Part shown: positions 1 to 7,972 of the stretch, one piece after another
How the letters are laid out: every line of letters begins with the position of its first letter
How positions within the stretch are numbered: position 1 is the first letter of the stretch
From: JBCBKL01 sp038521825
GTDB taxonomy: Bacteria; Pseudomonadota; Alphaproteobacteria; Rhodobacterales; Rhodobacteraceae
Direction of reading: 5' to 3'
Length of the DNA stretch: 64,000 nucleotides
NCBI GenBank assembly: GCA_038521825.1
Contig: JBCBKL010000001.1
Coordinates: forward strand, 62,001 to 126,000
The notes under the pieces: model-generated
Told to the model about the DNA's origin: nothing
The model's input: the letters and a program-made list of their open reading frames with translations, nothing else
Databases searched by the model: none
Made by a program: the position numbers and the translations under genes

Positions 1-1383
1 GGGACGCGTCTTTGGCCTCTTTCGAGGCGCAGCTACCCCAAGCAGTTTTCCAAACTGATCGGTGATGAGAGCCTGTTCCAGGGTTCGGCCCGGCGGTTCT
101 CCGGACCGGCGTTCGAGGCGCCTGTCATTGTCACCGGCAACGAATTCCGCTTTATCGTCTCTGAACAACTGGCTGCGATCGAGCAAGCTCCCAAGGCGAT
201 CTTGATCGAACCCGAGAGCAAAAACACCGCTCCTGCAGTTCTCGCCGCCGCTGTGTGGTTGTCAAAACTACAGCCTGATGCCCAGATGATTGTCGCGCCT
301 TCTGACCACGTGATCCCCGATAGCGCTGCGTTTGTGGCCGCCGTCAATGAGGCGATGCCACGGGCGGCGGCTGGCGACCTCGTTACATTTGGTATCGAAC
401 CTGATCAGCCTGAAACGGGCTACGGCTATCTGGAGCTCTCCGGCTCATCAGAAGGCCCGGGACCACAGCCACTGGCACGTTTTGTTGAAAAGCCGGATCA
501 CGCAAGAGCGGTCGAGATGCTGGCGCAGGGCAACTACCTGTGGAACGCCGGGATCTTTCTGTTCTCGGTCAAATCCATCCTCGATGCCTATAAATCCCTT
601 CAGCCCGACATGATGGATGGCGTAGCCCAGGCCGTCGGCCAGGCCGAAAGCGACTTGGGCTTTACCCGCCTTGCACCATCTCCTTGGGCTAATCTCGAGA
701 ACACCTCGATTGACTACGCTATCATGGAAAAGGCGCAAAACCTCTCGGTCATGCCTTTCAAGGGACGTTGGTCTGATCTCGGTGGATGGGATGCCGTCTG
801 GAAGGAAACGGGTCCCGATGCGCAGGGCAATGTCTGTTCTGACGGAGCGACCGCAATCGACTGCACGGATACGCTGCTCAGAAGTGAGGCGCCAAGCGTC
901 GAGATTGTGGGCATCGGGCTTGACGATGTGGTGGCTGTTGCCATGCCAGATGCGGTTCTCGTCGCTAAGAAGAGTGAAGGCCAGCGGGTCAAGGAAGCCG
1001 TTTCCGCGCTCAAGTCGAAGCATGCCAAGCAGGCAGTGGAGTTTCCGCGTGATCATAGACCGTGGGGCTGGTTTGACAGTCTGGTTATCGGTGACCGGTT
1101 CCAGGTCAAACGGATTGTCGTGAACCCCGGGGCCGCACTCAGCCTGCAAAGTCATCACCACCGCTCCGAACATTGGATCGTTGTCGAAGGGACCGCCAAG
1201 GTGACAGTAGATGATGATGTCAGGCTCGTCAGCGAAAACCAAAGCATCTATATACCGCTCGGGGCGGTCCACCGGATGGAAAACCCCGGCAAGGTGCCCA
1301 TGGTCCTGATCGAGGTGCAGACGGGATCTTATTTGGGCGAAGACGACATCATTCGTTACGAAGATGTCTATTCCAGGAGTTGA
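1..1383 (+). CDS. manC: Mannose-1-phosphate guanylyltransferase / mannose-6-phosphate isomerase, 5'-truncated by window edge
   Basis: Bifunctional enzyme that makes GDP-mannose from mannose-1-phosphate and GTP and interconverts mannose-6-phosphate and fructose-6-phosphate, for polysaccharide synthesis. The open frame runs from base 1. Its first residues read GTRLWPLSR...YPKQF, the nucleotide-binding start of the nucleotidyltransferase domain, so only the first few codons are missing. The C-terminal third is a cupin-type isomerase domain with SHHHRSEHWIVVEG, IPLGAVHRMENP and a final GEDDIIRYEDVYSR, the usual end of this family. The stop lies just past the AGGAG that serves the next gene, so the two are probably co-transcribed. 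Identity is firm; the substrate (mannose rather than another hexose) is inferred from the family. Confidence 0.93.
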   Translation, partial: GTRLWPLSRRSYPKQFSKLIGDESLFQGSARRFSGPAFEAPVIVTGNEFRFIVSEQLAAIEQAPKAILIEPESKNTAPAVLAAAVWLSKLQPDAQMIVAPSDHVIPDSAAFVAAVNEAMPRAAAGDLVTFGIEPDQPETGYGYLELSGSSEGPGPQPLARFVEKPDHARAVEMLAQGNYLWNAGIFLFSVKSILDAYKSLQPDMMDGVAQAVGQAESDLGFTRLAPSPWANLENTSIDYAIMEKAQNLSVMPFKGRWSDLGGWDAVWKETGPDAQGNVCSDGATAIDCTDTLLRSEAPSVEIVGIGLDDVVAVAMPDAVLVAKKSEGQRVKEAVSALKSKHAKQAVEFPRDHRPWGWFDSLVIGDRFQVKRIVVNPGAALSLQSHHHRSEHWIVVEGTAKVTVDDDVRLVSENQSIYIPLGAVHRMENPGKVPMVLIEVQTGSYLGEDDIIRYEDVYSRS

Positions 1384-1387
1384 TCTA

Positions 1388-2578
1388 GTGGATGGCAGCC
1401 AGCTCAAACAGCATTCCGTCGCAGTCGCCGGCATTGGTTATGTCGGGCTTTCAGTAGCTGTACTTCTCGCCCAGAAAAACCGGGTAACGGCGGTCGATAT
1501 CGATTCGAACAGGGTCCAGCAGGTGAATGCGGGTCAAAGCCCTATCGTCGATCCGGAAATCTCGGACTACCTCGCGAACCACAAGCTTGATCTTTCCGCG
1601 ACGACCAATGCGGAAGCGGCCTATGCAGGTGCCGATTACGTGGTGATCGCCACGCCAACCAACTACGATCCCGACACGAATTTCTTCAATACCGGCTCGG
1701 TCGAGGCGGTCGCGAAACAGGTCATCGACATCAATCCGAGTGCGACGATCGTTATCAAGTCAACGATCCCCGTTGGCTTTACAGATGCGCTGTCGGAAAA
1801 GCTCGGGTCCCAGCAGATCATCTTCAGCCCTGAGTTTTTGCGTGAAGGCAAGGCGCTTCATGACAATCTGCATCCTTCCCGCATCATCGTCGGTGAACGA
1901 TCAGAGCGGGCCAAGATATTTGCCCGGTTGCTGCAAGATGGCGCGCTGGACGATGATGTGCCCGTCTTGTTCACTAGCGCGGCCGAGGCCGAGGCGATCA
2001 AGCTCTTTGCCAATACCTATCTTGCAATGCGGGTCGCGTATTTCAACGAACTGGACAGCTATGCGCTGGTTCATGGGATGGACAGCCGGAACATCATCCA
2101 AGGCGTTGGGCTCGATCCCCGGATCGGCGAGCATTATAATAATCCTTCTTTCGGCTATGGCGGTTATTGTCTGCCCAAAGACACCAAACAGTTGCTGGCG
2201 AACTATCACACTGTCCCGCAGAACTTGATCCAGGCCATCGTCGAGGCCAATAGGACGAGAAAAGACTTCATCGCCGACCAGATCATCGCGCGCTATCCCA
2301 AACGTGTCGGCATCTATCGGCTGGTTATGAAGGCGGGATCCGATAACTTCCGCCAAAGCTCGATCCAAGGCATCATGAAGCGGGTCAAGGCCAAGGGTAT
2401 CGAGGTTATCGTCTACGAACCTGAACTGAACGAGCCTGACTTCTATGGCTCGAAAGTCACCCATGATCTGAACGAACTCAAGTCGACCAGTGATGTCATT
2501 ATCGCCAATCGGCGGACCGAGGAGCTGATGGACGTCGCGGATAAAGTTTTCACCCGCGATCTGTTCGGTGCAGATTGA
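1388..2578 (+). CDS. ugd: UDP-glucose 6-dehydrogenase, enterobacterial short type
   Basis: Oxidises UDP-glucose to UDP-glucuronate with two NAD+, supplying acidic sugar for exopolysaccharide or lipopolysaccharide. The N-terminal Rossmann motif is VAVAGIGYVGLSVAVLL. The catalytic cysteine lies in SFGYGGYCLPKDTKQLLANY, and the C-terminal domain contains SDNFRQSSIQGIMKRVKAKG. About 396 residues, close to the roughly 390 of the E. coli enzyme and shorter than the usual alphaproteobacterial form of about 435. I chose GTG at 1388 because AGGAG lies at 1375-1379 with an 8-base spacer. An in-frame ATG at 1364 lies inside manC and has no comparable site. The pairing with manC indicates a surface polysaccharide locus extending upstream of the window. 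Confidence 0.93.
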   Translation: MDGSQLKQHSVAVAGIGYVGLSVAVLLAQKNRVTAVDIDSNRVQQVNAGQSPIVDPEISDYLANHKLDLSATTNAEAAYAGADYVVIATPTNYDPDTNFFNTGSVEAVAKQVIDINPSATIVIKSTIPVGFTDALSEKLGSQQIIFSPEFLREGKALHDNLHPSRIIVGERSERAKIFARLLQDGALDDDVPVLFTSAAEAEAIKLFANTYLAMRVAYFNELDSYALVHGMDSRNIIQGVGLDPRIGEHYNNPSFGYGGYCLPKDTKQLLANYHTVPQNLIQAIVEANRTRKDFIADQIIARYPKRVGIYRLVMKAGSDNFRQSSIQGIMKRVKAKGIEVIVYEPELNEPDFYGSKVTHDLNELKSTSDVIIANRRTEELMDVADKVFTRDLFGAD

Positions 2579-2794
2579 TCAGGCGCGCAGAAGCAATTCG
2601 CGGGACCGTTTTGAACTGCTCTGGCATCCCTTGGCGTTGTCGAACGACCTTTTTGCAGTGACCGGGTTGGCAGTGTGTTCGTGAACCATTGACGGTTTAC
2701 CTCATAGGCCTGTTCAACATGGTCGTAGCGAAAGAAGATTTTCGTCAGCTTTGGTTCCTTGGTCCAATCCAGTCGCTGCATGTGAGGTGAGCAA

Positions 2795-3193
2795 ATGATC
2801 CGAGCCGTAACCGGCTGTGTCGTCTTAGTGTGGCCGATCGGATGCGCTGCCTTGGCCGATCCGGCCAGCGAGTGCGGCTTTACCAATGCTTCACAGGTCG
2901 AAATCGCCGATTGTGTGGCCCAAGCCGAACGCGTTACGGACCTGTCGGTAAACCAAGCCTACTCCTTTGTACTCGCTGCGGCGAAGGAACTCGATGACGT
3001 ATCGAGTGGGGATGTATCCAGCGTCACCGCACTTGAAGCAGGACAGGAAGCGTGGCTTCAGTATCGTGATCACCACTGCGACTTTGTCGGGGCGACATTT
3101 GGCGGAGGCTCGGGCACGGGGATCGCCATTCGAAGCTGCCGGGTCGAACTCTCCAGGGAAAGAGCAAGAGTTCTTATGCGCTACGCACATTAG
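2795..3193 (+). CDS. Secreted LprI/DUF1311-like small protein
   Basis: A 132-residue protein with a short hydrophobic N-terminus ending near AALA, consistent with export. After that, four cysteines and the segment QEAWLQYRDHHCDF match the core of the DUF1311 / lysozyme-inhibitor LprI domain (Q-AW--YRD--C). In characterised relatives this domain binds and inhibits lysozyme, but many members have no known role, so the function here is uncertain. A GAGGTGAG ribosome binding site precedes the ATG. The gene stands alone between ugd and rlmN. The 216 bases before it show nothing recognisable. Confidence 0.75.
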   Translation: MIRAVTGCVVLVWPIGCAALADPASECGFTNASQVEIADCVAQAERVTDLSVNQAYSFVLAAAKELDDVSSGDVSSVTALEAGQEAWLQYRDHHCDFVGATFGGGSGTGIAIRSCRVELSRERARVLMRYAH

Positions 3194-3265
3194 TGCCTTG
3201 CTCACGCGCATTTTGACTTTCTGCATCGTCCCTATATAGAGGCGCATCGCTATCCGAGATGTGCC

Positions 3266-4444
3266 ATGACCGCTGACGCGCCAATAACCCAAGATGTTTT
3301 GACGATCCCCCGGCGGTTGCCTGAGGGGCCAGTCAACCTCGTTGGTTTGACGCGCCCGCAATTGCTGACAGTACTGATAGAGCATGGCACGCCCGAAAAA
3401 CAGGCCAAGATGCGGGTCGGTCAGATTTGGCAGTGGATCTATCAATGGGGGGTTCGCGACTTTGCGGACATGACCAACCTGTCCAAGGCCTATCGGTCTC
3501 AGCTTGCCGAACACTTCGTCATCGAAGTTCCCGAGGTGGTCACGAAACAGGTCAGCAACGATGGGACCCGCAAATATCTCGTCCGCATTGCTGGCGGGCA
3601 CGAGGTCGAAGTCGTCTATATCCCCGAAGAAGGTCGCGGCACGCTCTGCATCTCTTCGCAGGTCGGCTGCACGCTAACCTGCTCATTCTGTCATACCGGC
3701 ACGCAAAAGCTGGTTAGAAACCTGATAGCTGGTGAAATAGTGGGCCAGATCATGGTCGCGCGCGACGACCTTGACGAGTGGCCGGTGCCGGGTGCCCCAA
3801 AAGACGAGACAAGGTTGCTGTCGAATATTGTTCTGATGGGTATGGGCGAGCCGCTCTACAACTTCGAGAACGTTCGGGATGCGATGAAAATCGCGATGGA
3901 CAGGGAGGGTATATCGCTTAGCCGTCGCCGTATCACGTTGTCGACAAGCGGTGTGGTGCCGGAAATTGCGCGCACGGCCGAGGAGATCGGTTGCCTGCTG
4001 GCTGTATCCTTCCACGCGACGACAGACGAAGTCCGCAACAAGCTGGTGCCGATCAACAAGCGCTGGAACATCGAGAGTTTGCTTGAGGCACTTCGCGACT
4101 ATCCCAGGCTGACCAACTCGGAACGGATCACATTTGAATATGTCATGCTCGATGGAGTGAATGACTCGGACGATGATGCGCGGCGGCTGATCAAGCTCAT
4201 TCAAGGTATCCCAGCCAAGGTCAACCTGATCCCTTTCAATGAATGGCCGGGCGCACCCTATAAGCGATCGTCTAACAATCGTATCCGAGCATTTGCCGAC
4301 ATCATCTACAAGGCTGGGTATGCCAGCCCGATCCGCACACCGCGCGGGGAGGACATTCTCGCAGCCTGTGGACAGTTGAAATCAGCGACCGAGCGGTCAC
4401 GAAAAAGCCGCGCTGAGATTAACGCAGAGGCAGGCTTGAGTTAA
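3266..4444 (+). CDS. rlmN: Dual-specificity RNA methyltransferase RlmN (radical SAM)
   Basis: Methylates C2 of adenosine 2503 in 23S rRNA and A37 of some tRNAs, using two S-adenosylmethionine molecules. The 392-residue protein has the radical-SAM cysteine triad CTLTCSFCHTG (C135, C139, C142), LMGMGEPLYNFENV, and a C-terminal cysteine in GEDILAACGQL (about C368) that carries the transient methyl adduct in the family. The N-terminal helical domain includes RVGQIWQWIYQ, typical of RlmN. It is a single-gene unit closed by an intrinsic terminator directly after the stop. Identity is near certain. Confidence 0.97.
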   Translation: MTADAPITQDVLTIPRRLPEGPVNLVGLTRPQLLTVLIEHGTPEKQAKMRVGQIWQWIYQWGVRDFADMTNLSKAYRSQLAEHFVIEVPEVVTKQVSNDGTRKYLVRIAGGHEVEVVYIPEEGRGTLCISSQVGCTLTCSFCHTGTQKLVRNLIAGEIVGQIMVARDDLDEWPVPGAPKDETRLLSNIVLMGMGEPLYNFENVRDAMKIAMDREGISLSRRRITLSTSGVVPEIARTAEEIGCLLAVSFHATTDEVRNKLVPINKRWNIESLLEALRDYPRLTNSERITFEYVMLDGVNDSDDDARRLIKLIQGIPAKVNLIPFNEWPGAPYKRSSNNRIRAFADIIYKAGYASPIRTPRGEDILAACGQLKSATERSRKSRAEINAEAGLS

Positions 4445-4449
4445 CAAAT

Positions 4450-4489
4450 CCCGCTTGGGTTGTTGTTTTTCGACTCAAGCGGGTCTTTT
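4450..4489 (+). terminator. Rho-independent terminator after rlmN
   Basis: An 11-base stem (CCCGCTTGGGT at 4450-4460 against ACTCAAGCGGG at 4473-4483, with G-U pairs) and a 12-base T-rich loop are followed by TCTTTT. The hairpin starts six bases after the rlmN stop. Confidence 0.85.
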
Positions 4490-4581
4490 CTGGTTTCGTT
4501 GCCCGGACAAAGCCCAGTAATGACCCGAATCCGATGCAAATTCCGCCATGTCAAAGGTCTAGCGTGCGCTTGCTTTCATAG

Positions 4582-4803
4582 ATGAAGCATCAAAAGACTA
4601 AGGTAAGGAACGGAACATTGGTTAACTCTCAGATTATCGATTTGGTCGTGCGGGAACGCAAAGTTGCATTGTCACATCGAGAATGGAAGCATCGCCTCGC
4701 CGGTTTTGGCTACGGGATCAAAGAAACCACCCAGGGCATGATCATTGAAACGCTGCCCCATGGCGTCGAAATCTGCCCACTACCCGCAGAGCTGTCGCAG
4801 TAA
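4582..4803 (+). CDS. Small conserved-looking hypothetical protein (73 aa)
   Basis: A 73-residue basic to neutral protein that I do not recognise. It has no signal peptide or membrane segment. Aromatic and glycine residues cluster in REWKHRLAGFGYGIKE, which reads like a small folded domain. The ATG at 4582 has no good ribosome binding site. An in-frame TTG at 4618 has AAGGAACGG upstream and may be the true start, which would give a protein of about 61 residues. It follows the rlmN terminator and converges on the LOG-family gene, so it should have its own promoter. Coding potential is moderate. Confidence 0.5.
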   Translation: MKHQKTKVRNGTLVNSQIIDLVVRERKVALSHREWKHRLAGFGYGIKETTQGMIIETLPHGVEICPLPAELSQ

Positions 4804-4811
4804 CCAGTTCA

Positions 4812-5654
4812 TTAACGGCCGGGGATCTGGTCACGCGGCGGTCCCGGTTGCCAGTTCTGGATAAGATGCAGTGCGTTCTCGGCAGTTTCGACGTACCGAA
4901 ACAGGTCGAGGTCCTGCGGAGATATCGTGCCCGCATCTGCGAGGGCATCCCAACTGATGATCGATTCCCAGAAGGCTCGTCCGAACAACAGCACCGGAAC
5001 CCTCTGCATCCGGCCCGTCTGGATGAGCGTGAGCGACTCGAAGAGTTCGTCCAGCGTTCCAAATCCGCCGGGAAAGACACAGACGGCTTTTGCCCGCATC
5101 AGAAAATGCATCTTTCTGATCGCGAAGTAGTGGAAATTGAAACACAGCTCGGGCGTTACATAGGAATTTGGTGCCTGCTCATGCGGCAGGACGATGTTCA
5201 GTCCAATTGACCGCCCTCCAGCGTCAACAGCGCCGCGGTTGCCAGCTTCCATCACGCCGGGGCCGCCGCCTGTCACAATCACATGTTCACGCCCACCGGT
5301 CGCGATGGACTTTTCTGTTATCAACTGCGAAAACCGGCGCGCTTCCTCATAGTAGCGGGACAGATCCGCAAGAGTTTGGGTTCTGGCTTTGGCTTTGTCC
5401 GCAGGCGCCGGGATCCGCGCGCCGCCGAACAGAACGATTGTTGACTCGATTTGCTCCTCTTCGAGGGCCAGTTCCGGTTTCAGCAATTCCAACTGCAATC
5501 GGACGGGCCGCAGCTCGGGCTGGCAAAGAAAGGCTTCATCCGCAAATGCGAGGCGGTAGGCAGGCGATCGCGTCTGCGGCGTATCGGGCACGCCTTCGAC
5601 GGTCTCGATGTCGCTATGGGCATCTCTGAACGGGCTGCTGCGGTCGTCTCTCAT
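4812..5654 (-). CDS. LOG-family (TIGR00730-like) nucleotide phosphoribohydrolase
   Basis: A Rossmann-fold protein of the LOG family, which cleaves nucleoside 5'-monophosphates (cytokinin riboside 5'-monophosphate in plants, AMP and others in bacteria) to base and ribose-5-phosphate. The hallmark PGGFGTLDE motif is present, preceded by TGGGPGVMEAGNRGA and NFHYFAIRKMHF. The roughly 280-residue length, with a ~90-residue N-terminal extension rich in proline and charge, matches the longer proteobacterial subgroup. ATG at 5654 is preferred over the adjacent TTG because AAGGAT lies upstream at a workable distance. The natural substrate cannot be told from sequence. The 286 bases between this gene and dapD contain no recognisable feature beyond their two promoters. 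Confidence 0.88.
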   Translation of the reverse strand: MRDDRSSPFRDAHSDIETVEGVPDTPQTRSPAYRLAFADEAFLCQPELRPVRLQLELLKPELALEEEQIESTIVLFGGARIPAPADKAKARTQTLADLSRYYEEARRFSQLITEKSIATGGREHVIVTGGGPGVMEAGNRGAVDAGGRSIGLNIVLPHEQAPNSYVTPELCFNFHYFAIRKMHFLMRAKAVCVFPGGFGTLDELFESLTLIQTGRMQRVPVLLFGRAFWESIISWDALADAGTISPQDLDLFRYVETAENALHLIQNWQPGPPRDQIPGR

Positions 5655-5940
5655 CAATGGGCGATCCTTTTGATATCAGCTTCCAGCCGTACAATGTGTT
5701 GCCAATCATGACCAGTGTGTCGGCGTGCGGCTGAGCGCCATGTGCAATCGCGTGTGCAGCGCGGGTCGATCCATCCGGCACAGTGCTGTAATCTGCTGAT
5801 CTCGCCCCCGAATCCCGCCAAGGTTGAGCCACTCCAGTCCAAATGTGTTTTCGTGGCGGAAGCGAGCGTTGAAAAACCCTCGCGGATTGCGTCTAAGGCC
5901 TTGAAAGCGTAGAGCCTAACAAGATTTGTGGGAGGGCAGC

Positions 5941-6768
5941 ATGTCCGGCAATCCTTTGGAAGCGGCAATTGAAGCCGCTTGGGATAACAGAGCTTCAATC
6001 ACGCCAGCGACGACAGGCGAGACGCGGGAAGCCATTGAAGGCACGCTTTCGGCGCTCGACGCTGGCGAACTTCGTGTGGCTGAGAAACAGGCCGATGGCA
6101 GCTGGCACGTTAACCAATGGGCCAAGAAGGCCGTTCTACTGGGGTTCCGCCTGAAGGATATGGAGCAGCAGCCGGGAAGCCCGCAGGGCGGTTCCTGGTG
6201 GGACAAGGTCGACAGCAAGTGGAAAGACTGGGGCGACAATCAGTGGCGCGCCGCGGGTTTTCGTGCCGTGCCCAACTGCGTGGTTCGGCGGTCCGCATTC
6301 ATCGCACCCGGCGTCGTGCTGATGCCGTCGTTCGTGAATTTGGGGGCTTATGTCGATAGCGGCACGATGGTCGATACATGGGCCACCGTGGGATCCTGTG
6401 CCCAAATCGGCAAAAATGTTCATCTGTCCGGGGGGGTGGGCATTGGCGGCGTTCTCGAACCGATGCAGGCGGGGCCAACGATAATCGAGGATAACTGCTT
6501 TATCGGTGCGCGCTCCGAGGTTGTTGAGGGTGTGATCGTCCGCGAAGGCTCAGTGCTGGGAATGGGCGTCTTTATTGGTCAGTCGACCAAGATCGTGGAT
6601 CGCGAGAGCGGTAAGGTCATGTACGGTGAGGTTCCAGCGGGATCAGTCGTTGTGGCGGGTTCGATGCCGTCTAAGAACGGTGTGCATTTGTATTGTGCGG
6701 TCATTGTGAAACGCGTGGACGAAAGGACGCGTTCAAAGACGTCAATCAACGAGCTTTTGCGTGACTAA
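5941..6768 (+). CDS. dapD: 2,3,4,5-tetrahydropyridine-2,6-dicarboxylate N-succinyltransferase
   Basis: Succinylates tetrahydrodipicolinate in the succinylase branch of lysine and meso-diaminopimelate synthesis, for cell wall and protein. The 275-residue protein shows the left-handed beta-helix hexapeptide pattern in its second half (VGSCAQIGKNVHLSGGVGIG, EDNCFIGARSEVVEGVIV) and the substrate region FRAVPNCVVRRSAFIAPGVV. ATG at 5941 is the start because GGGAGG lies 5-10 bases upstream; a TTG at 5926 would sit ahead of that site. Two unknown genes follow in the same direction and dapE lies about 4 kb downstream, so this is a partly split dap locus. Confidence 0.97.
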   Translation: MSGNPLEAAIEAAWDNRASITPATTGETREAIEGTLSALDAGELRVAEKQADGSWHVNQWAKKAVLLGFRLKDMEQQPGSPQGGSWWDKVDSKWKDWGDNQWRAAGFRAVPNCVVRRSAFIAPGVVLMPSFVNLGAYVDSGTMVDTWATVGSCAQIGKNVHLSGGVGIGGVLEPMQAGPTIIEDNCFIGARSEVVEGVIVREGSVLGMGVFIGQSTKIVDRESGKVMYGEVPAGSVVVAGSMPSKNGVHLYCAVIVKRVDERTRSKTSINELLRD

Positions 6769-6848
6769 CCGCGATTTGCCTTGAAATGGGTCTAGCGCCG
6801 CCGCCTCGTGGCCAATGACTAGCCCGATTCGGTGGCTAACGCGGACCA

Positions 6849-7610
6849 ATGAAGAAGGTGCGTGTTATTTCGAGTTTCCGTCGTTTTCAGGCCATCAGCG
6901 ATCTTTCCCAGCTGGCAACTGCCGGAGGGGCGGCGGCCTATCGAACGATCGCGGAGTCGATTCCGGCAGATATCGACGAAACAATCGAGATGACGGCGCA
7001 ACTCCAGGATGCTGCGCGTTTTGGTCAGGCCCTCAAGCAGGAAGTTGGCGACGAGCTCTATCCGCGGCTCCTCTTTGCGGCGACCCAGCCACAGCCGAAC
7101 CGCGCCGCATTTCGGACAGCGACTGCATTGCTACTGATTGATCGTCTTCTGGATGGCCATAGCGAGGATGGCCTCGAAGACTATTGGGACGCCTTTGTCG
7201 AAACCTATCGCGACGAGCCGGGTCCTGTCCGGGCAGCGATCGTTCAAGGCTATCTGGCAGCGGCATCACGGGGTCTTTGTGATCTCGATCCACTTCCGGA
7301 AGTCGAGGATGGCCTGACCAGAGACGGGCGGGATGTTCTGACATCCGTCCGCGCGACCGTAACAATACCGGATAGCAAGGCGGAAGGTGCTCGGCAGTGC
7401 CTGATCCATGCCTTGCCGGCCCAGGATCAAGCTGGTGTCGCCGAACAGTTCTGGCGCAGGAATGGCTTTAGCCTGATTGGGCTGGACCGCGCCGTCGGTT
7501 CCGCACTGTGGGCGGGTTTTCGATATCTGTATGAGGTGGACCAGAAATGGGACCCATTTGGCGCAGGTGCGCGCGGGCCACTCATTGCGATACCGATGGG
7601 TCTCTATTAG
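6849..7610 (+). CDS. Unknown 253-aa protein downstream of dapD
   Basis: I do not recognise a domain. The protein is soluble and largely helical in appearance, with acidic stretches and a C-terminus ending in RGPLIAIPMGLY. There is no signal peptide, no convincing transmembrane segment and no obvious catalytic motif. The reading frame is long, uses codons like its neighbours and lies 80 bases after dapD in the same direction, so it is likely real. The C-terminal third contains FWRRNGFSLIGLDRAVGSALW, which could mark a structural core. A further small gene follows after 30 bases. A role tied to lysine or cell-wall synthesis would be guesswork. Confidence 0.7.
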   Translation: MKKVRVISSFRRFQAISDLSQLATAGGAAAYRTIAESIPADIDETIEMTAQLQDAARFGQALKQEVGDELYPRLLFAATQPQPNRAAFRTATALLLIDRLLDGHSEDGLEDYWDAFVETYRDEPGPVRAAIVQGYLAAASRGLCDLDPLPEVEDGLTRDGRDVLTSVRATVTIPDSKAEGARQCLIHALPAQDQAGVAEQFWRRNGFSLIGLDRAVGSALWAGFRYLYEVDQKWDPFGAGARGPLIAIPMGLY

Positions 7611-7643
7611 GGCTGATGCAGCACAAAAGTCTCGGAGCCCATG

Positions 7644-7970
7644 ATGGCCAAGAAAGAACGAAAGCCGTCAGAGATCTATACTCTCGTTGTACAGATCGGC
7701 CGGAAACAAGGTGATGGTCTGCCGAAAGACGCCACCGGTGCCGCGCTGATGTGTTACGCGAGCGGCGTGGATGAGGCGGAAGCTGTTCGCGAGACGGTTG
7801 CCATTCTCAAGCAGGCCGATACGGCACCGCTTGACGTGACCGGCTATGGGACGCTTGCGGAGCGCGAGGCGGCTGGCCAGGACATCTCTGACGATGAGCG
7901 GGCACTGATGGAGCGCGCCAAAGTCGAAAACGCAGTCATTGTCGCCCAGGTCAATCCGTTCTTCGACTAG
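7644..7970 (+). CDS. Small conserved hypothetical protein (108 aa)
   Basis: A short charged cytoplasmic protein with a beta-strand-like start (EIYTLVVQIGRKQGDGLPKD) followed by two probable helices (EAEAVRETVAILKQAD and DERALMERAKVENAVIVAQV). No known family is recognised with certainty. Two adjacent ATG codons (7641 and 7644) are possible; the second is better spaced (7 bases) from GGAG. It sits 30 bases after the 253-residue unknown and probably forms an operon with dapD. It converges on the Hint-domain gene with only two bases between their stops. Confidence 0.65.
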   Translation: MAKKERKPSEIYTLVVQIGRKQGDGLPKDATGAALMCYASGVDEAEAVRETVAILKQADTAPLDVTGYGTLAEREAAGQDISDDERALMERAKVENAVIVAQVNPFFD

Positions 7971-7972
7971 GC

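Noticed and set aside
448..1434. 328-residue open frame antisense to manC
   Set aside because: It lies wholly opposite a well-identified gene, has no recognisable domain and no ribosome binding site; long antisense frames are expected in high-GC DNA.
2443..2886. 147-residue leftward frame across the ugd end and the following gap
   Set aside because: No recognisable domain, overlaps ugd and the LprI-like gene, and has an unlikely composition.
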